Below, in pieces: positions 44,885 to 53,064 of a DNA stretch of 64,000 nucleotides. The DNA is from CAVROT01 sp963722905 (lineage in GTDB: Bacteria; Pseudomonadota; Alphaproteobacteria; Rhodobacterales; Rhodobacteraceae): contig CAVROT010000001.1 in assembly GCA_963722905.1 (NCBI GenBank), positions 62,001 to 126,000 of the forward strand, read 5' to 3'. The notes under the pieces are model-generated. The model was given only the letters and a program-made list of their open reading frames with translations. It did not search any database and was not told where the DNA came from. The translations under genes and the position numbers were made by a program. Every line of letters starts with the position of its first letter. The stretch's first letter is position 1.

Positions 44885-46036
44885 ATGCAGCTTAGCAAGA
44901 TCATCCGCGCGGGCATCGCAGCCTCGGCGCTGGCACAGCCGCTTGCGGCGGCCGAACATGGCGACGGCGTGAAGGTGGGTATGATCACCACCCTGTCGGG
45001 CGGCGGCGCGGGTCTCGGCATCGACATCCGCGACGGGTTCGCGCTGGCCCTGGCGCAGTCCGGCCGCGACGACGTGGAGCTGATCGTCCGCGACGACCAG
45101 CAGAAACCCGGTGTCGCCGTGCAGCTGGCCGACGAGATGATCCTGAGCGAGCGTGTCGACGTGATGACAGGCATCGTCTTTTCCAACATCGCGATGGCCG
45201 TCGTCCCGTCGGCCGTGGGGCAGGGGGTGTTCTACCTGTCGGCCAATGCCGGCCCCTCGGCGCTGGCGGGTGCCGGATGCGATCCGCTCTACTTCAACGT
45301 CTCGTGGCAGAACGACGCGCTGCACGAGGCGGCGGGCGCCTATGCCAACGGGGCGGGCTATGCCGAAAGCTTCATCCTGGCGCCGAACTATCCCGCCGGA
45401 ATCGACGCGCTGAACGGGTACAAACGGACCTACGACGGCGCGCTGGCGGGCGAGATCATGACGACGCTGGGCCAGACCGACTACGCCGCCGAGATCGCGC
45501 AGATCCGTGCCTCGGGGGCGGATTCGGTGTTCTTCTTCCTGCCCGGCGGCATGGGAATCGCGTTCCTCAAGCAATACGCCGCCAGCGGCGTGGACATTCC
45601 GCTGGTCGGCCCGGCCTTCAGCTTCGACCAGACGATTCTGGCGGCGGCGGGCGAGGCGGCGCTGGGCGTGCGCAACACCAGCCAGTGGAACAAGGACTTC
45701 GACAACCCCGCCAACGCCGCATTCGTGGACAGTTTCGAGGCCGAGTACGGTCGCCTGCCCTCGGTCTATGCCAGTCAGGGGTTCGACACCGCGAACCTGT
45801 TGCTCGGCGCGCTGGAAGAGGCCGACGTCGCGGACGCGGACGCCTTCCGCACGGCGCTGGAGGGCGCGCCCTTCGACAGCGTGCGCGGCGCGTTCCGCTT
45901 CGGGCCGAACCACCACCCGGTGCAGGACTACGTGGTGCGCGAGGTGGTGATGGAGGACGGCACCATCACCAACCGCACGATCGAGACGGTGCTGACCGAC
46001 CACGCCGACGCCTACGCGGGCGCGTGCGAGATGTGA
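44885..46036 (+). CDS. livK: branched-chain amino acid ABC transporter, substrate-binding protein
   Basis: A 383-aa LivK/Peripla_BP_6 protein with a signal peptide (cleavage near PLAAAE). Blocks typical of the family are GMITTLSGGGAGLGIDIRDGF, RDDQQKPGVAVQLADEM (shortened) and the late VVREVVMEDG. It binds amino acids or related compounds in the periplasm. GGGAAGG lies upstream of ATG 44885. It precedes livHMGF but is separated from them by a 208-nt gap that carries repeats. Confidence 0.88.
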   Translation: MQLSKIIRAGIAASALAQPLAAAEHGDGVKVGMITTLSGGGAGLGIDIRDGFALALAQSGRDDVELIVRDDQQKPGVAVQLADEMILSERVDVMTGIVFSNIAMAVVPSAVGQGVFYLSANAGPSALAGAGCDPLYFNVSWQNDALHEAAGAYANGAGYAESFILAPNYPAGIDALNGYKRTYDGALAGEIMTTLGQTDYAAEIAQIRASGADSVFFFLPGGMGIAFLKQYAASGVDIPLVGPAFSFDQTILAAAGEAALGVRNTSQWNKDFDNPANAAFVDSFEAEYGRLPSVYASQGFDTANLLLGALEEADVADADAFRTALEGAPFDSVRGAFRFGPNHHPVQDYVVREVVMEDGTITNRTIETVLTDHADAYAGACEM

Positions 46037-46061
46037 GCCGGCGCCCTGCGGCCGGCGACGG

Positions 46062-46125
46062 AGGGGGGCCGTCTGCCCCCCGCGCGCAGGCGCGCCCCCC
46101 CGAGGATATTTCCAAACCCAAGCCC
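46062..46125. repeat. dispersed palindromic repeat, copy 1 (intergenic)
   Basis: The element starts with a hairpin GGGGGGC-CGTCT-GCCCCCC (46063-46081), continues with a variable G+C-rich hairpin (CGCGCGC...GCGCG) and ends with CCCCCCGAGGATATTT and CAAACCCAAGCC. Copy 2 at 57326-57388 has the same first hairpin letter for letter and the same GAGGATATTT end. The pattern recalls the short extragenic repeats ending in GAGGATATTT known from Rhodobacteraceae genomes. Confidence 0.8.
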
Positions 46126-46160
46126 GGGGCGCGACGTCGGGCGGCGGTGCCGGGAGGCAC

Positions 46161-46215
46161 GGCGAAGACCGGTGCGGTCGCAGCCGGCGAAGCGAAGACT
46201 GGTGTGGCCGGCGCC
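46161..46215. repeat. imperfect 28-nt direct repeat in the livK-livH gap
   Basis: GCGAAGACCGGTGCGG...GCCGG (from about 46162) is repeated as GCGAAGACTGGTGTGG...GCCGG (from about 46190). The two units are adjacent. Together with the palindromic repeat they fill most of the gap between livK and livH; no gene is visible in it. Confidence 0.5.
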
Positions 46216-46244
46216 GGCGATGGACGCGGGACAACGGGCGGGCG

Positions 46245-47153
46245 ATGTCCGTCCTTCTGATCGAGCAGATCCTCAACGGCGTTCAGCTGGGCGTGATGCT
46301 GTTCCTGATGGCGGCGGGGCTGACGCTGATCTTCGGGGTAATGGGGCTCATCAACCTCGCGCACGGCTCTCTTTTCATGGTGGGGGCCTTCGCGGCGGCT
46401 GCGGTGGCCGCGGCGACGGGATCCTTCGCGCTTGCCGTGGCGGCCAGCATGGCGGCGGCGGCGGCCGCAGGTGCGCTGGTGGAGGTCGCCGTGATCCGGC
46501 GGCTCTATGCGCGCGATCATCTGGACCAGGTGCTGGCGACGTTCGCCTTGATCCTCGTCTTCTCGGAGGGGACGCGCGCCGTCTTCGGGTCCTTCCCGCT
46601 CTACCTCGACGCGCCGGACTGGCTGTCGGGGCCGGTGGCGCTGCCCTTCGGGGTGCTCTATCCGGCCTACCGGTTGGCGCTGATCGGGGTCGGGGTCCTG
46701 GTGGCGCTGGGCCTCTGGGCGCTGATCGCGCGCACGCGGCTGGGGATGCGCATCCGTGCGGGCGCGGCCGACCGCGAGATGATCGCGGCACTGGGCGTGG
46801 ACATCGCGGCGCTGAACACGCTGGTCTTCGCGCTGGGCGCGGCGCTGGCGGGGCTCGCGGGCGCGCTGGTGGGCGTGCTGCAATCGGTGCAGGTCGGCAT
46901 GGGCGAGCCGGTGCTGATCCTCGCCTTCGTCACCATCGTCATCGGCGGCATCGGGTCGATCCGCGGCGCCTTCGCGGGCGCGCTGCTGGTCGGGCTGACC
47001 GACACTCTGGGCCGCGTCCTGCTGCCGGGTCTCTTCGCCGCGCTGGGCGCCGATCCGGCGACCGGATCCATCGTGGCGTCGATGGCGGTCTACATCCTGA
47101 TGGCGGCGGTGCTGGCGGTGCGGCCCACCGGCCTCTTCGGCGCACCCGCATGA
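46245..47153 (+). CDS. livH: branched-chain amino acid ABC transporter permease LivH
   Basis: A 302-aa permease of the LivH family with about eight hydrophobic segments; the start MSVLLIEQILNGVQLGVMLF, then GLTLIFGVMGLINLAHGSLFM (shortened in use) and TIVIGGIGSIRGAF are family marks. ATG 46245 has only a weak ribosome-binding site. The stop overlaps the ATG of livM (ATGA). Confidence 0.9.
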   Translation: MSVLLIEQILNGVQLGVMLFLMAAGLTLIFGVMGLINLAHGSLFMVGAFAAAAVAAATGSFALAVAASMAAAAAAGALVEVAVIRRLYARDHLDQVLATFALILVFSEGTRAVFGSFPLYLDAPDWLSGPVALPFGVLYPAYRLALIGVGVLVALGLWALIARTRLGMRIRAGAADREMIAALGVDIAALNTLVFALGAALAGLAGALVGVLQSVQVGMGEPVLILAFVTIVIGGIGSIRGAFAGALLVGLTDTLGRVLLPGLFAALGADPATGSIVASMAVYILMAAVLAVRPTGLFGAPA

Positions 47154-48103
47154 CCCGCGAGGCCGCGGTGACGGCGCTGCTGCTGGCGGCGCTTGCCGGC
47201 GTCGCCATGGCGGGTGCGGTAGCGGACGCGCCCTTCACCGTCACGCTGGCCACGCGCGCGGCGATCCTGGCGACGGCCGCGGCGGGGCTGAACCTGGCGG
47301 TGGGCGCAGGCGGGATGGTCAGCCTCGGCCATGCGGCCTTCTACGGGATCGGCGGCTATGCGGTGGGGATCCTCGCCGCCAACGTCCAGGACGCCGCCGG
47401 CTGGGGCACGACGTCGATGCCGCTGGTCTGGGTCATCGCAGCCTCGGCCGGCGGTCTGGCGGCGGCGGCCATCGGCGCGATCAGCCTGCGCACCGGCGGC
47501 GTCTACTTCATCATGATCACGCTCGCCTTCGCGCAGATGATCTGGAGCTTCGCCATCGCCTGGCCCGCCTACGGGGGCGAGGACGGCATCTCGATCTGGC
47601 GGCGCAACGCGTTTCCGGGGGTGAACACTCTGGACCCGGCGACCTTCTTCGTCCTGGCCTTCGCGGTGCTGCTGGGGGTACTGGCGCTGCTAGCCCGGCT
47701 GAGGGGGTCGTTCTTCGGCCTCGCGCTGGACGCGGCGCGGCAGAACGCGGCGCGGGCGGCCGCGTCGGGGGTGGAGGTCTACCGCCTGCGATTGGCCGCC
47801 TTCGCGCTGTCGGGTGCGATCACCGCTCTGGCGGGCGCGCTGATGGCCGACCTGAACCGCTTCGTCAGCCCTGCCATGCTGGGCTGGCAGACCAGCGGAG
47901 AGCTACTGGTGCTGGTCATCCTCGGTGGCGTGGGCCGGCTGGCGGGGCCGGTGGCGGGGGCCGGTGCCTTCGTCGCGCTGGAGCATTGGCTGGGCGCAAG
48001 CGGGGACCACTGGCTGCTCTATCTTGGAGCCGTGCTGCTGGGCGTCGTTCTCTTCGCGCGGGGCGGGATCCTGGGCCTGCTGGCCGGGCGGCCCCGTGGC
48101 TGA
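47150..48103 (+). CDS. livM: branched-chain amino acid ABC transporter permease LivM
   Basis: A 317-aa permease with about nine hydrophobic segments, GLNLAVGAGGMVSLGHAAFY and VILGGVGRLAGPVAG being typical of LivM. The ATG overlaps the livH stop, and its own stop overlaps the GTG of livG by 8 nt, so the whole livHMGF block is translationally coupled. Confidence 0.9.
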   Translation: MTREAAVTALLLAALAGVAMAGAVADAPFTVTLATRAAILATAAAGLNLAVGAGGMVSLGHAAFYGIGGYAVGILAANVQDAAGWGTTSMPLVWVIAASAGGLAAAAIGAISLRTGGVYFIMITLAFAQMIWSFAIAWPAYGGEDGISIWRRNAFPGVNTLDPATFFVLAFAVLLGVLALLARLRGSFFGLALDAARQNAARAAASGVEVYRLRLAAFALSGAITALAGALMADLNRFVSPAMLGWQTSGELLVLVILGGVGRLAGPVAGAGAFVALEHWLGASGDHWLLYLGAVLLGVVLFARGGILGLLAGRPRG

Positions 48104-48845
48104 GCCGGTCCTGTCCGCGCGGGGCCTCACGAAATCCTTCGGCGCGGTGGTCGCCTCGCGCGACGTGTCTCTGGAGGTGATGCCGGGCACGATCCACGCG
48201 GTGATCGGTCCGAACGGCGCAGGCAAGAGCACGCTGGTCGCGCAGATCTGCGGCGCGGTGCGGCCCGACGCGGGCGCCGTCCTGCTGAATGGACGCGACG
48301 TCACGCGGCTGCCGGTGGCGGCACGGGCGCGGGCGGGGCTGGCGCGCAGCTTTCAGGTCTCGGCGGTGGTGCCCGCCTTCACCGTTCGCCAGAACGTGAC
48401 GCTGGCGTTGGCGGGGCGCGACCGTCGCACCCACAGTCCATTTGCCCGGTGGCGCGCGGACGCCGCACTGTCGCGCGAGGCCGCGTCGCACGCGGACCGC
48501 GTCGGCCTGGGCGACCGGATGGAGGTTCCGGCGGACGCGCTGTCGCATGGCGAACGGCGCCGGCTGGACCTGTCCATGGCCCTGGCTTTGCGCCCGCGCG
48601 TGCTGGTGCTGGACGAACCGATGGCAGGCCTCGGTTCCGAGGGCACGGCCGAGATCACCGCGATGCTTTCGGACCTGCGCCGCGACGCGCCGATCCTGCT
48701 GGTCGAGCACGACATGGACGCCGTCTTCGCCCTCGCCGACCGGGTGACGGTGCTGGTGGACGGCGCAGTGATTGCCAGCGGGCCGGTCGATGCGATCCGG
48801 GCCGACCCTGCGGTGCGGCGCGCCTATCTGGGCGACGGGGCATGA
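48096..48845 (+). CDS. livG: branched-chain amino acid ABC transporter ATPase LivG
   Basis: A 249-aa ABC ATPase with Walker A GPNGAGKST, a signature region that is atypical (LSHGERRR in place of LSGGQ) and Walker B VLVLDEPMAGLG; LSHGE is usual for LivG-type proteins. Start GTG 48096 overlaps livM. The stop overlaps the livF ATG (ATGA). Confidence 0.9.
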   Translation: MAEPVLSARGLTKSFGAVVASRDVSLEVMPGTIHAVIGPNGAGKSTLVAQICGAVRPDAGAVLLNGRDVTRLPVAARARAGLARSFQVSAVVPAFTVRQNVTLALAGRDRRTHSPFARWRADAALSREAASHADRVGLGDRMEVPADALSHGERRRLDLSMALALRPRVLVLDEPMAGLGSEGTAEITAMLSDLRRDAPILLVEHDMDAVFALADRVTVLVDGAVIASGPVDAIRADPAVRRAYLGDGA

Positions 48846-49519
48846 ACCTTCTGTCGCTCGGCGGCGTCGCGGCCGGCTACGGGCCGGTGCAGGCCCTCTT
48901 CGGCGTCGATCTGGAGGTCGGCGTCGGCGAGGCCGTGGCGCTGATGGGCCGCAACGGGATGGGCAAGACCACCGTCATCCGCACAGTCTGCGCCATGCTG
49001 CCGCATACCGCCGGACGCATCTTGTGGGAGGGCGCGCCGATGCCCGCGCGCCTGCATGCCGTCGCGCGCCTGGGCATCGGACTGGTCCCCGAGGGCCGGC
49101 GCCTGTTCGCGACGCTCACCGTGCGCGAGAACCTGATCGCCGCCGCCCGCCCCGGCCCCTGGGACGCGACCGCGGTCGAGGCGCTCTTGCCCCGGCTGGC
49201 CGAGCGGCGCCACCAGCGCGCGTCGACCCTGTCGGGGGGCGAACAGCAGATGGCGGCCATCGGACGCGCGCTGATGACCAACCCGCGCCTGCTGATCCTC
49301 GACGAGGCGACCGAGGGGCTGGCGCCGCTGGTCCGGTCCGAGATCTGGGCGGCCCTCGCCCGGGTGCGGCGGGACAGCGGCATGGCCCTGCTGATCGTGG
49401 ACAAGTCGCCGGCCGAACTCGCGCGCATCGTCGACCGGGCGGTGGTAATCGAACGCGGCCGGTCTGTCTGGTCGGGTCCGGTCGCCGAGGTCGACAGCGC
49501 GCGCTATCTGGGGGTCTGA
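48842..49519 (+). CDS. livF: branched-chain amino acid ABC transporter ATPase LivF
   Basis: A 225-aa ABC ATPase with Walker A GRNGMGKTT, signature LSGGEQQM and Walker B LLILDEATEGLAP, all typical of LivF. It is the last gene of the liv operon. tspO begins 78 nt downstream on the same strand and marks the edge of the photosynthesis cluster. Confidence 0.92.
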   Translation: MNLLSLGGVAAGYGPVQALFGVDLEVGVGEAVALMGRNGMGKTTVIRTVCAMLPHTAGRILWEGAPMPARLHAVARLGIGLVPEGRRLFATLTVRENLIAAARPGPWDATAVEALLPRLAERRHQRASTLSGGEQQMAAIGRALMTNPRLLILDEATEGLAPLVRSEIWAALARVRRDSGMALLIVDKSPAELARIVDRAVVIERGRSVWSGPVAEVDSARYLGV

Positions 49520-49597
49520 GGTCCGCGCGGGCGCGTCGTGGCAACTTTGCGATAGCCGTGCGATGACGTGCCGTCGCCACGAGAAAGGGATCATACG

Positions 49598-50080
49598 ATG
49601 GATATCGCCCTCTTCGCGATCCTGCTTGCCGCCTGTGGCGGCGCGGCCACGACCGGCGCGGTCTTTCCGCCCGGCGCGTGGTACGAAGAGCTGGAAAAGC
49701 CCCCATGGACGCCACCCAACTGGGCATTTCCCGTCGCATGGACGTCGATCTACCTGCTGATCTCGTTCGCGGGCGCGCGCGTCGGCCGGATCGAGGGGAG
49801 CGCCTATGCGATGGCGTTCTGGGCGATGCAGGGGGCGTTCGCCACGCTCTGGTCGCCGGTATTCTTCGGCCTGCGTCGGCTGCGCGGCGCGCTGATCGTG
49901 ATGGTGCCGCTCTGGGTGGGCGTTCTGGGGGCGACGTGGACCCATTACCAGCTGGACATGTGGGCGGGCCTCGCCTTCGCGCCGTATCTCGCCTGGGTGA
50001 CGGTGGCGGCGGCACTGAACGTCTCGGTCGCGCTGCGCAATCCCGGTGTCCGCCCCGTTCAGCTTAACGGCGCGACCTGA
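49598..50080 (+). CDS. tspO: tryptophan-rich sensory protein TspO/CrtK
   Basis: A 160-aa outer-membrane-type TspO/MBR protein with five hydrophobic helices and the family blocks KPPWTPPNWAFPVAWTSIY (19 residues) and ATLWSPVFFGLRR. In Rhodobacter it is encoded within the carotenoid cluster (orf160, crtK), binds tetrapyrroles and modulates pigment gene expression. Length equals the classical orf160 product. ATG 49598 has AAGGGA upstream. Here crtI and crtB, its usual upstream neighbours, are absent and liv genes occupy that position. Confidence 0.92.
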   Translation: MDIALFAILLAACGGAATTGAVFPPGAWYEELEKPPWTPPNWAFPVAWTSIYLLISFAGARVGRIEGSAYAMAFWAMQGAFATLWSPVFFGLRRLRGALIVMVPLWVGVLGATWTHYQLDMWAGLAFAPYLAWVTVAAALNVSVALRNPGVRPVQLNGAT

Positions 50081-50112
50081 ATTCGCGATTGCCCGGCCGG
50101 TGCGTACGAAAA

Positions 50113-50139
50113 GGGCCGCAGCGGTTTGCGCTGCGGCCC
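50113..50139. terminator. bidirectional hairpin between tspO and the small exported protein gene
   Basis: A perfect 10-bp stem GGGCCGCAGC/GCTGCGGCCC with a 7-nt loop lies between two converging genes. On the minus strand it is followed by TTTTCG and would end the 88-aa gene; on the plus strand it follows tspO. Confidence 0.8.
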
Positions 50140-50166
50140 CCTGGCAATCCAGCCGAGACGAAAGCC

Positions 50167-50433
50167 TCAGTTGTTGTTGATGATCGCCATGATGCGGGCG
50201 CCCTTGCGGCCCTCGGGCTCTTCGCCGTTCATGATGCCGTGGATCGCGCCCAGCTGGCCGATCGACAGCGACTGGACGTCGACGTCGATGCCGTAGCCTT
50301 CCAGCGCGTTCTTGGTGTTGGCTTCCAGCATGGTGAGCGCGCCCTTGGCGTCGTCGTCCATCTGAGCCGACGCCGTCAGCGGCATGGCGGCGAGGGGGGC
50401 GATCAGGGCGGCGGCGAGGATGATCTTGCGCAT
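50167..50433 (-). CDS. small exported protein of unknown function
   Basis: An 88-aa protein with a clear signal peptide (MRKIILAAALIAPLAAMPL, cleavage near ASA-QM). The mature 65 residues are acidic and likely helical (DDDAKGALTMLEANTKNALE, 20 residues) and end with INNN. I do not recognise a family. AAGGA precedes ATG 50433, and a good promoter and terminator frame it, so it is a stand-alone gene between tspO and crtC. Confidence 0.75.
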   Translation of the reverse strand: MRKIILAAALIAPLAAMPLTASAQMDDDAKGALTMLEANTKNALEGYGIDVDVQSLSIGQLGAIHGIMNGEEPEGRKGARIMAIINNN

Positions 50434-50481
50434 GGTCGTTTTCCTTCGATTTTTTTCTTGAGTTAACGTCACTCGGTAGCG

Positions 50482-50510
50482 GATCTAGGGAGGAAACGAA
50501 CTTCCGTCAA
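50482..50510 (-). promoter_or_regulatory. sigma-70-type promoter of the small exported protein
   Basis: On the minus strand TTGACG (50510-50505) and TAGATC (50487-50482) are separated by exactly 17 nt. The start codon is about 45 nt downstream of the expected transcription start. Confidence 0.65.
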
Positions 50511-50580
50511 TCTCAGGTTCATTCCGTGTCTTATAAAATGACCTTGCGTGAAGAATTGGCATCAGTCCGTGATACATGTT

Positions 50581-51528
50581 TCATTTCATGGGATCCCTCC
50601 ATCGTCGGCGCCGCGGCACACGCATGGCCAGCATCGGTTTCAGCCAGGGTGACGAGAAACGATCGAGGTCCAGCGCCTCGTGCACGCCGGTCAACGCGCG
50701 GCCGTCGATCTGGGTCCGCACGACCGACCGGCTGTAGAACGGCGCATCCAGCATCGGCCTGACCTGACGCGGCACGGTTCCGGGATCGGCCCGCGCCTCG
50801 CGCCGCAGCCGCCAGGCGGTACGGGCCATGTTTGCCGCGGGCGGCGCGTCGACCGGGCGCGCGCCGCCGTCGCGGCCGAAGGCTGTGGCCGCGGCCAGCG
50901 CCGTACCGTCGCGCCGCCGGGCGTCGTAGAAGCAGAGCGATCCGTCTTCGGTCGGAAAACGGCCCCACGTCCAGTACGAGAAATCGGTCTCAAGCGCGCG
51001 CAGGCCGAAGTTCGCATCGAGATAGCCGTGGCCGGACCACTGCCAACCGGGCGCCTCCAGCTCCACCGCGATGTCGGCGGTGGGCGCGAAGGGTCGCCAG
51101 ATGTGCGCGCCGTCCGGCGTCAGCGCCAGCTCGACCGAGGTGACGGCGGTGGGCGTCAGGACGATGCGCCCGCGCATCCGCGACACCAGCGGCAAAGACG
51201 AGACCTCGTCGATGTCGATGGTCAGCCGCGTGCCGTCCCAGCGCATCGACGACGGCCCGATGGTCAGCGCCTCCCGCGACCGCCCCAGCGCATCGCGGCC
51301 CCGGTCGGTCATCGCGAAGCGGCCGCCGGGGCCGTAGGTCGCGACGTTCAGGCAGCAGTGGTTCGCCGGATCGCGCCGGCCCGACCAGGCATACCAGGGC
51401 GAAAAGACCGATCCTATGAAGCCGATGACCGAGACGGCGCGGCTGCCGTCGTCCGAGATGCCGTCGACGTACCACCAGGCATATCCGTCCGGCGGGACGT
51501 CGATGTCGAAGTTCGGCCCGCCAGCATC
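50581..51528 (-). CDS. crtC: hydroxyneurosporene synthase (carotenoid 1,2-hydratase), start unresolved
   Basis: Adds water to the end double bond of neurosporene/lycopene-type carotenoids in spheroidene synthesis, at the membrane. CrtC-specific blocks are GYAWWYVDGISDDGS, FIGSVFSPWYAWSGRRDP, NVATYGPGGRFAMTDRGR and TWGRFPTEDGS. The recognisable protein starts at GGPNFDIDV (from 51522) and overlaps the 3' end of crtD in another frame. No ATG, GTG or TTG exists in the crtC frame from there back to ATG 51816, deep inside crtD; downstream the first is ATG 51312, which would lose conserved sequence. The 5' limit given here is therefore approximate. A frameshift at the crtD-crtC junction or an unusual start would explain it. 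Confidence 0.82.
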   Translation of the reverse strand, partial: DAGGPNFDIDVPPDGYAWWYVDGISDDGSRAVSVIGFIGSVFSPWYAWSGRRDPANHCCLNVATYGPGGRFAMTDRGRDALGRSREALTIGPSSMRWDGTRLTIDIDEVSSLPLVSRMRGRIVLTPTAVTSVELALTPDGAHIWRPFAPTADIAVELEAPGWQWSGHGYLDANFGLRALETDFSYWTWGRFPTEDGSLCFYDARRRDGTALAAATAFGRDGGARPVDAPPAANMARTAWRLRREARADPGTVPRQVRPMLDAPFYSRSVVRTQIDGRALTGVHEALDLDRFSSPWLKPMLAMRVPRRRRWRDPMK

Positions 51529-52979
51529 GCCGCGGCCGCGTGCCGGCCGGAGATCGCCGCCATCGGCACGCCCGCCCCCGGATGCGTCCCGCCGCCCGCC
51601 AGAACCAGCCCCGGGATCGCCGTCGCCGCCGTCGGCCGCGCGAAGGCCGCCATCGTCCCGTGCGGGGATCGCCCGTAGAGCGATCCGGCGCTGGCCGGGA
51701 ACAGCGTCTCGTAGCCCTCGGGCGTCGTCAGGTCCGCCGGTCCCGGCGGCGGGTCGAAGCGCAGCCCGTACCGCTCCAGCCTTTGCAGGATCTTGGTCAC
51801 CGTCGTCGTCGCGCATGTCGCGTCCTTCGGATGGGCGCCCGGGGTGCTTGGCGGCGCGTTCATGATGATCTCGTAGCGTCCGGGCCCTTCGTCGCGTCCG
51901 TGATCCTGCGCGCAGACATAGAGCGTCGGGTCGGCGGGCAGCCGGCCGCGGGCGAGGGCCGCGAACTCCGCGCCCGGGTCGTCGCCGAAGAAGACGGTGT
52001 GATGCGCCAGGGGCGGCCCGGACGCGCGGGCGGCGAAGGCCAGAACGCATGCCGACAGGCTGCGCGGCTGTGTCGCCCGGCGCGGGACGGCGCGCGAGAC
52101 GGCGTCACCCAGCAAGCCCGCGGCGAGGGCCGCGGGATCGCCGTTGAAGACCACGCCGTCGACGGGGATGCGCTGTCCGCCCGCCTCGATCCCGGCCACG
52201 GCGCCGTGCCGCGTCTCTATCCGGGTGACGGGGGTGCCGTAGGCAAAGCGGGCACCCTTGCGCACCGCCAGCGCCTCGATGGCGCGGGCGAGGGCATGCA
52301 TGCCGCCGTCCACGCTCCAGACGCCCCGCGCCTCGGCCTGCCAGATGAGCGCCAGCAGCGCGGGCGACGCGTCCGGCGCGCCGCCGACATAAGTGGCGTA
52401 GCGGCCGAAGAGCTGCGCGAGGCGTGGATCCTCGAACGCGCCCCGCAGCATCCCCGACAGCGTTCGCCCCGGCGCCATGTCGCGAATCAGGCGGGGGTGG
52501 CGCAGCACATGGGCCAGAAGGGCCGGAAACGTCGGCCGGGCGGCCTGCATCACCGGCGCCTCGAACCCCGACCACAGGCGCGCGGCCCGTTCCGAGAAGG
52601 CGCGGAACTGCGCCTCGGCGCGGGGACCGAAAGCGGCGCGGACGTTCGCGGCGCTGGCGGCGGGATCGGCCGAAAGGTCGAGGACGGTGCCGTCGGACCA
52701 GTGGTGGCGCGCCAGTGTCGTGTCGGCGTGGAGGGTCAGGTGATCCTCCAACCGTTCGCCCACGTCCGCGAAGAGGTCGTCGAAGACGCCGCGCATGGTC
52801 AGCACGGTCGGCCCTGCGTCGACCGGCCCGGCGGCGGATGCCACGGTCCGCATCTTGCCGCCCGGCGCCGCGTGCGCCTCGAACACGTGCACGTCGCATC
52901 CCGCATGGGCCAGCCGCAGGGCGGAGGCGAGCCCGCCGATGCCGGCGCCGACGACGGCGATGCGTTGAGGGAGAACCAT
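51414..52979 (-). CDS. crtD: methoxyneurosporene dehydrogenase (carotenoid 3,4-desaturase)
   Basis: A 521-aa FAD enzyme of the phytoene-desaturase family. Seen: N-terminal dinucleotide motif VVGAGIGGLASALRLA, then APGGKMRT, and a C-terminal LAGGGTHPGAGVPMA block that binds FAD. It desaturates C3-C4 of hydroxylated or methoxylated carotenoids. The last about 33 residues (after AAAMLAGR) are serine/threonine-rich and encoded in the overlap with crtC. ATG 52979 faces crtE across an 85-nt gap with two PpsR sites. Confidence 0.9.
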   Translation of the reverse strand: MVLPQRIAVVGAGIGGLASALRLAHAGCDVHVFEAHAAPGGKMRTVASAAGPVDAGPTVLTMRGVFDDLFADVGERLEDHLTLHADTTLARHHWSDGTVLDLSADPAASAANVRAAFGPRAEAQFRAFSERAARLWSGFEAPVMQAARPTFPALLAHVLRHPRLIRDMAPGRTLSGMLRGAFEDPRLAQLFGRYATYVGGAPDASPALLALIWQAEARGVWSVDGGMHALARAIEALAVRKGARFAYGTPVTRIETRHGAVAGIEAGGQRIPVDGVVFNGDPAALAAGLLGDAVSRAVPRRATQPRSLSACVLAFAARASGPPLAHHTVFFGDDPGAEFAALARGRLPADPTLYVCAQDHGRDEGPGRYEIIMNAPPSTPGAHPKDATCATTTVTKILQRLERYGLRFDPPPGPADLTTPEGYETLFPASAGSLYGRSPHGTMAAFARPTAATAIPGLVLAGGGTHPGAGVPMAAISGRHAAAAMLAGRTSTSTSRRTDMPGGTSTASRTTAAAPSRSSAS

Positions 52980-53009
52980 GCGCCGGAGAGTTGACAGGAT
53001 CCCGCAGGC

Positions 53010-53051
53010 TGTCCAGTATAGTTTACAGTCAGGTGTCATTTTCCTGTGACA
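53010..53051. promoter_or_regulatory. paired PpsR/CrtJ sites between crtD and crtE
   Basis: Two perfect TGT-N12-ACA palindromes lie at 53010-53027 and 53034-53051, six nt apart. This is the consensus and the tandem arrangement used by the photosynthesis repressor PpsR/CrtJ in Rhodobacter. They overlap likely promoter elements: TATACT on the minus strand at 53020-53015 for crtD, and TATAGT at 53017-53022 on the plus strand (TTGACA at 52991 is 20 nt away, too far for a standard pair). Confidence 0.85.
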
Positions 53052-53064
53052 GTCGGGAGCGCCC

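Noticed and set aside
51414..51816. crtC starting at ATG 51816
   Set aside because: It would overlap crtD by about 400 nt and add about 98 residues that look like frame-shadow sequence, unlike any CrtC.
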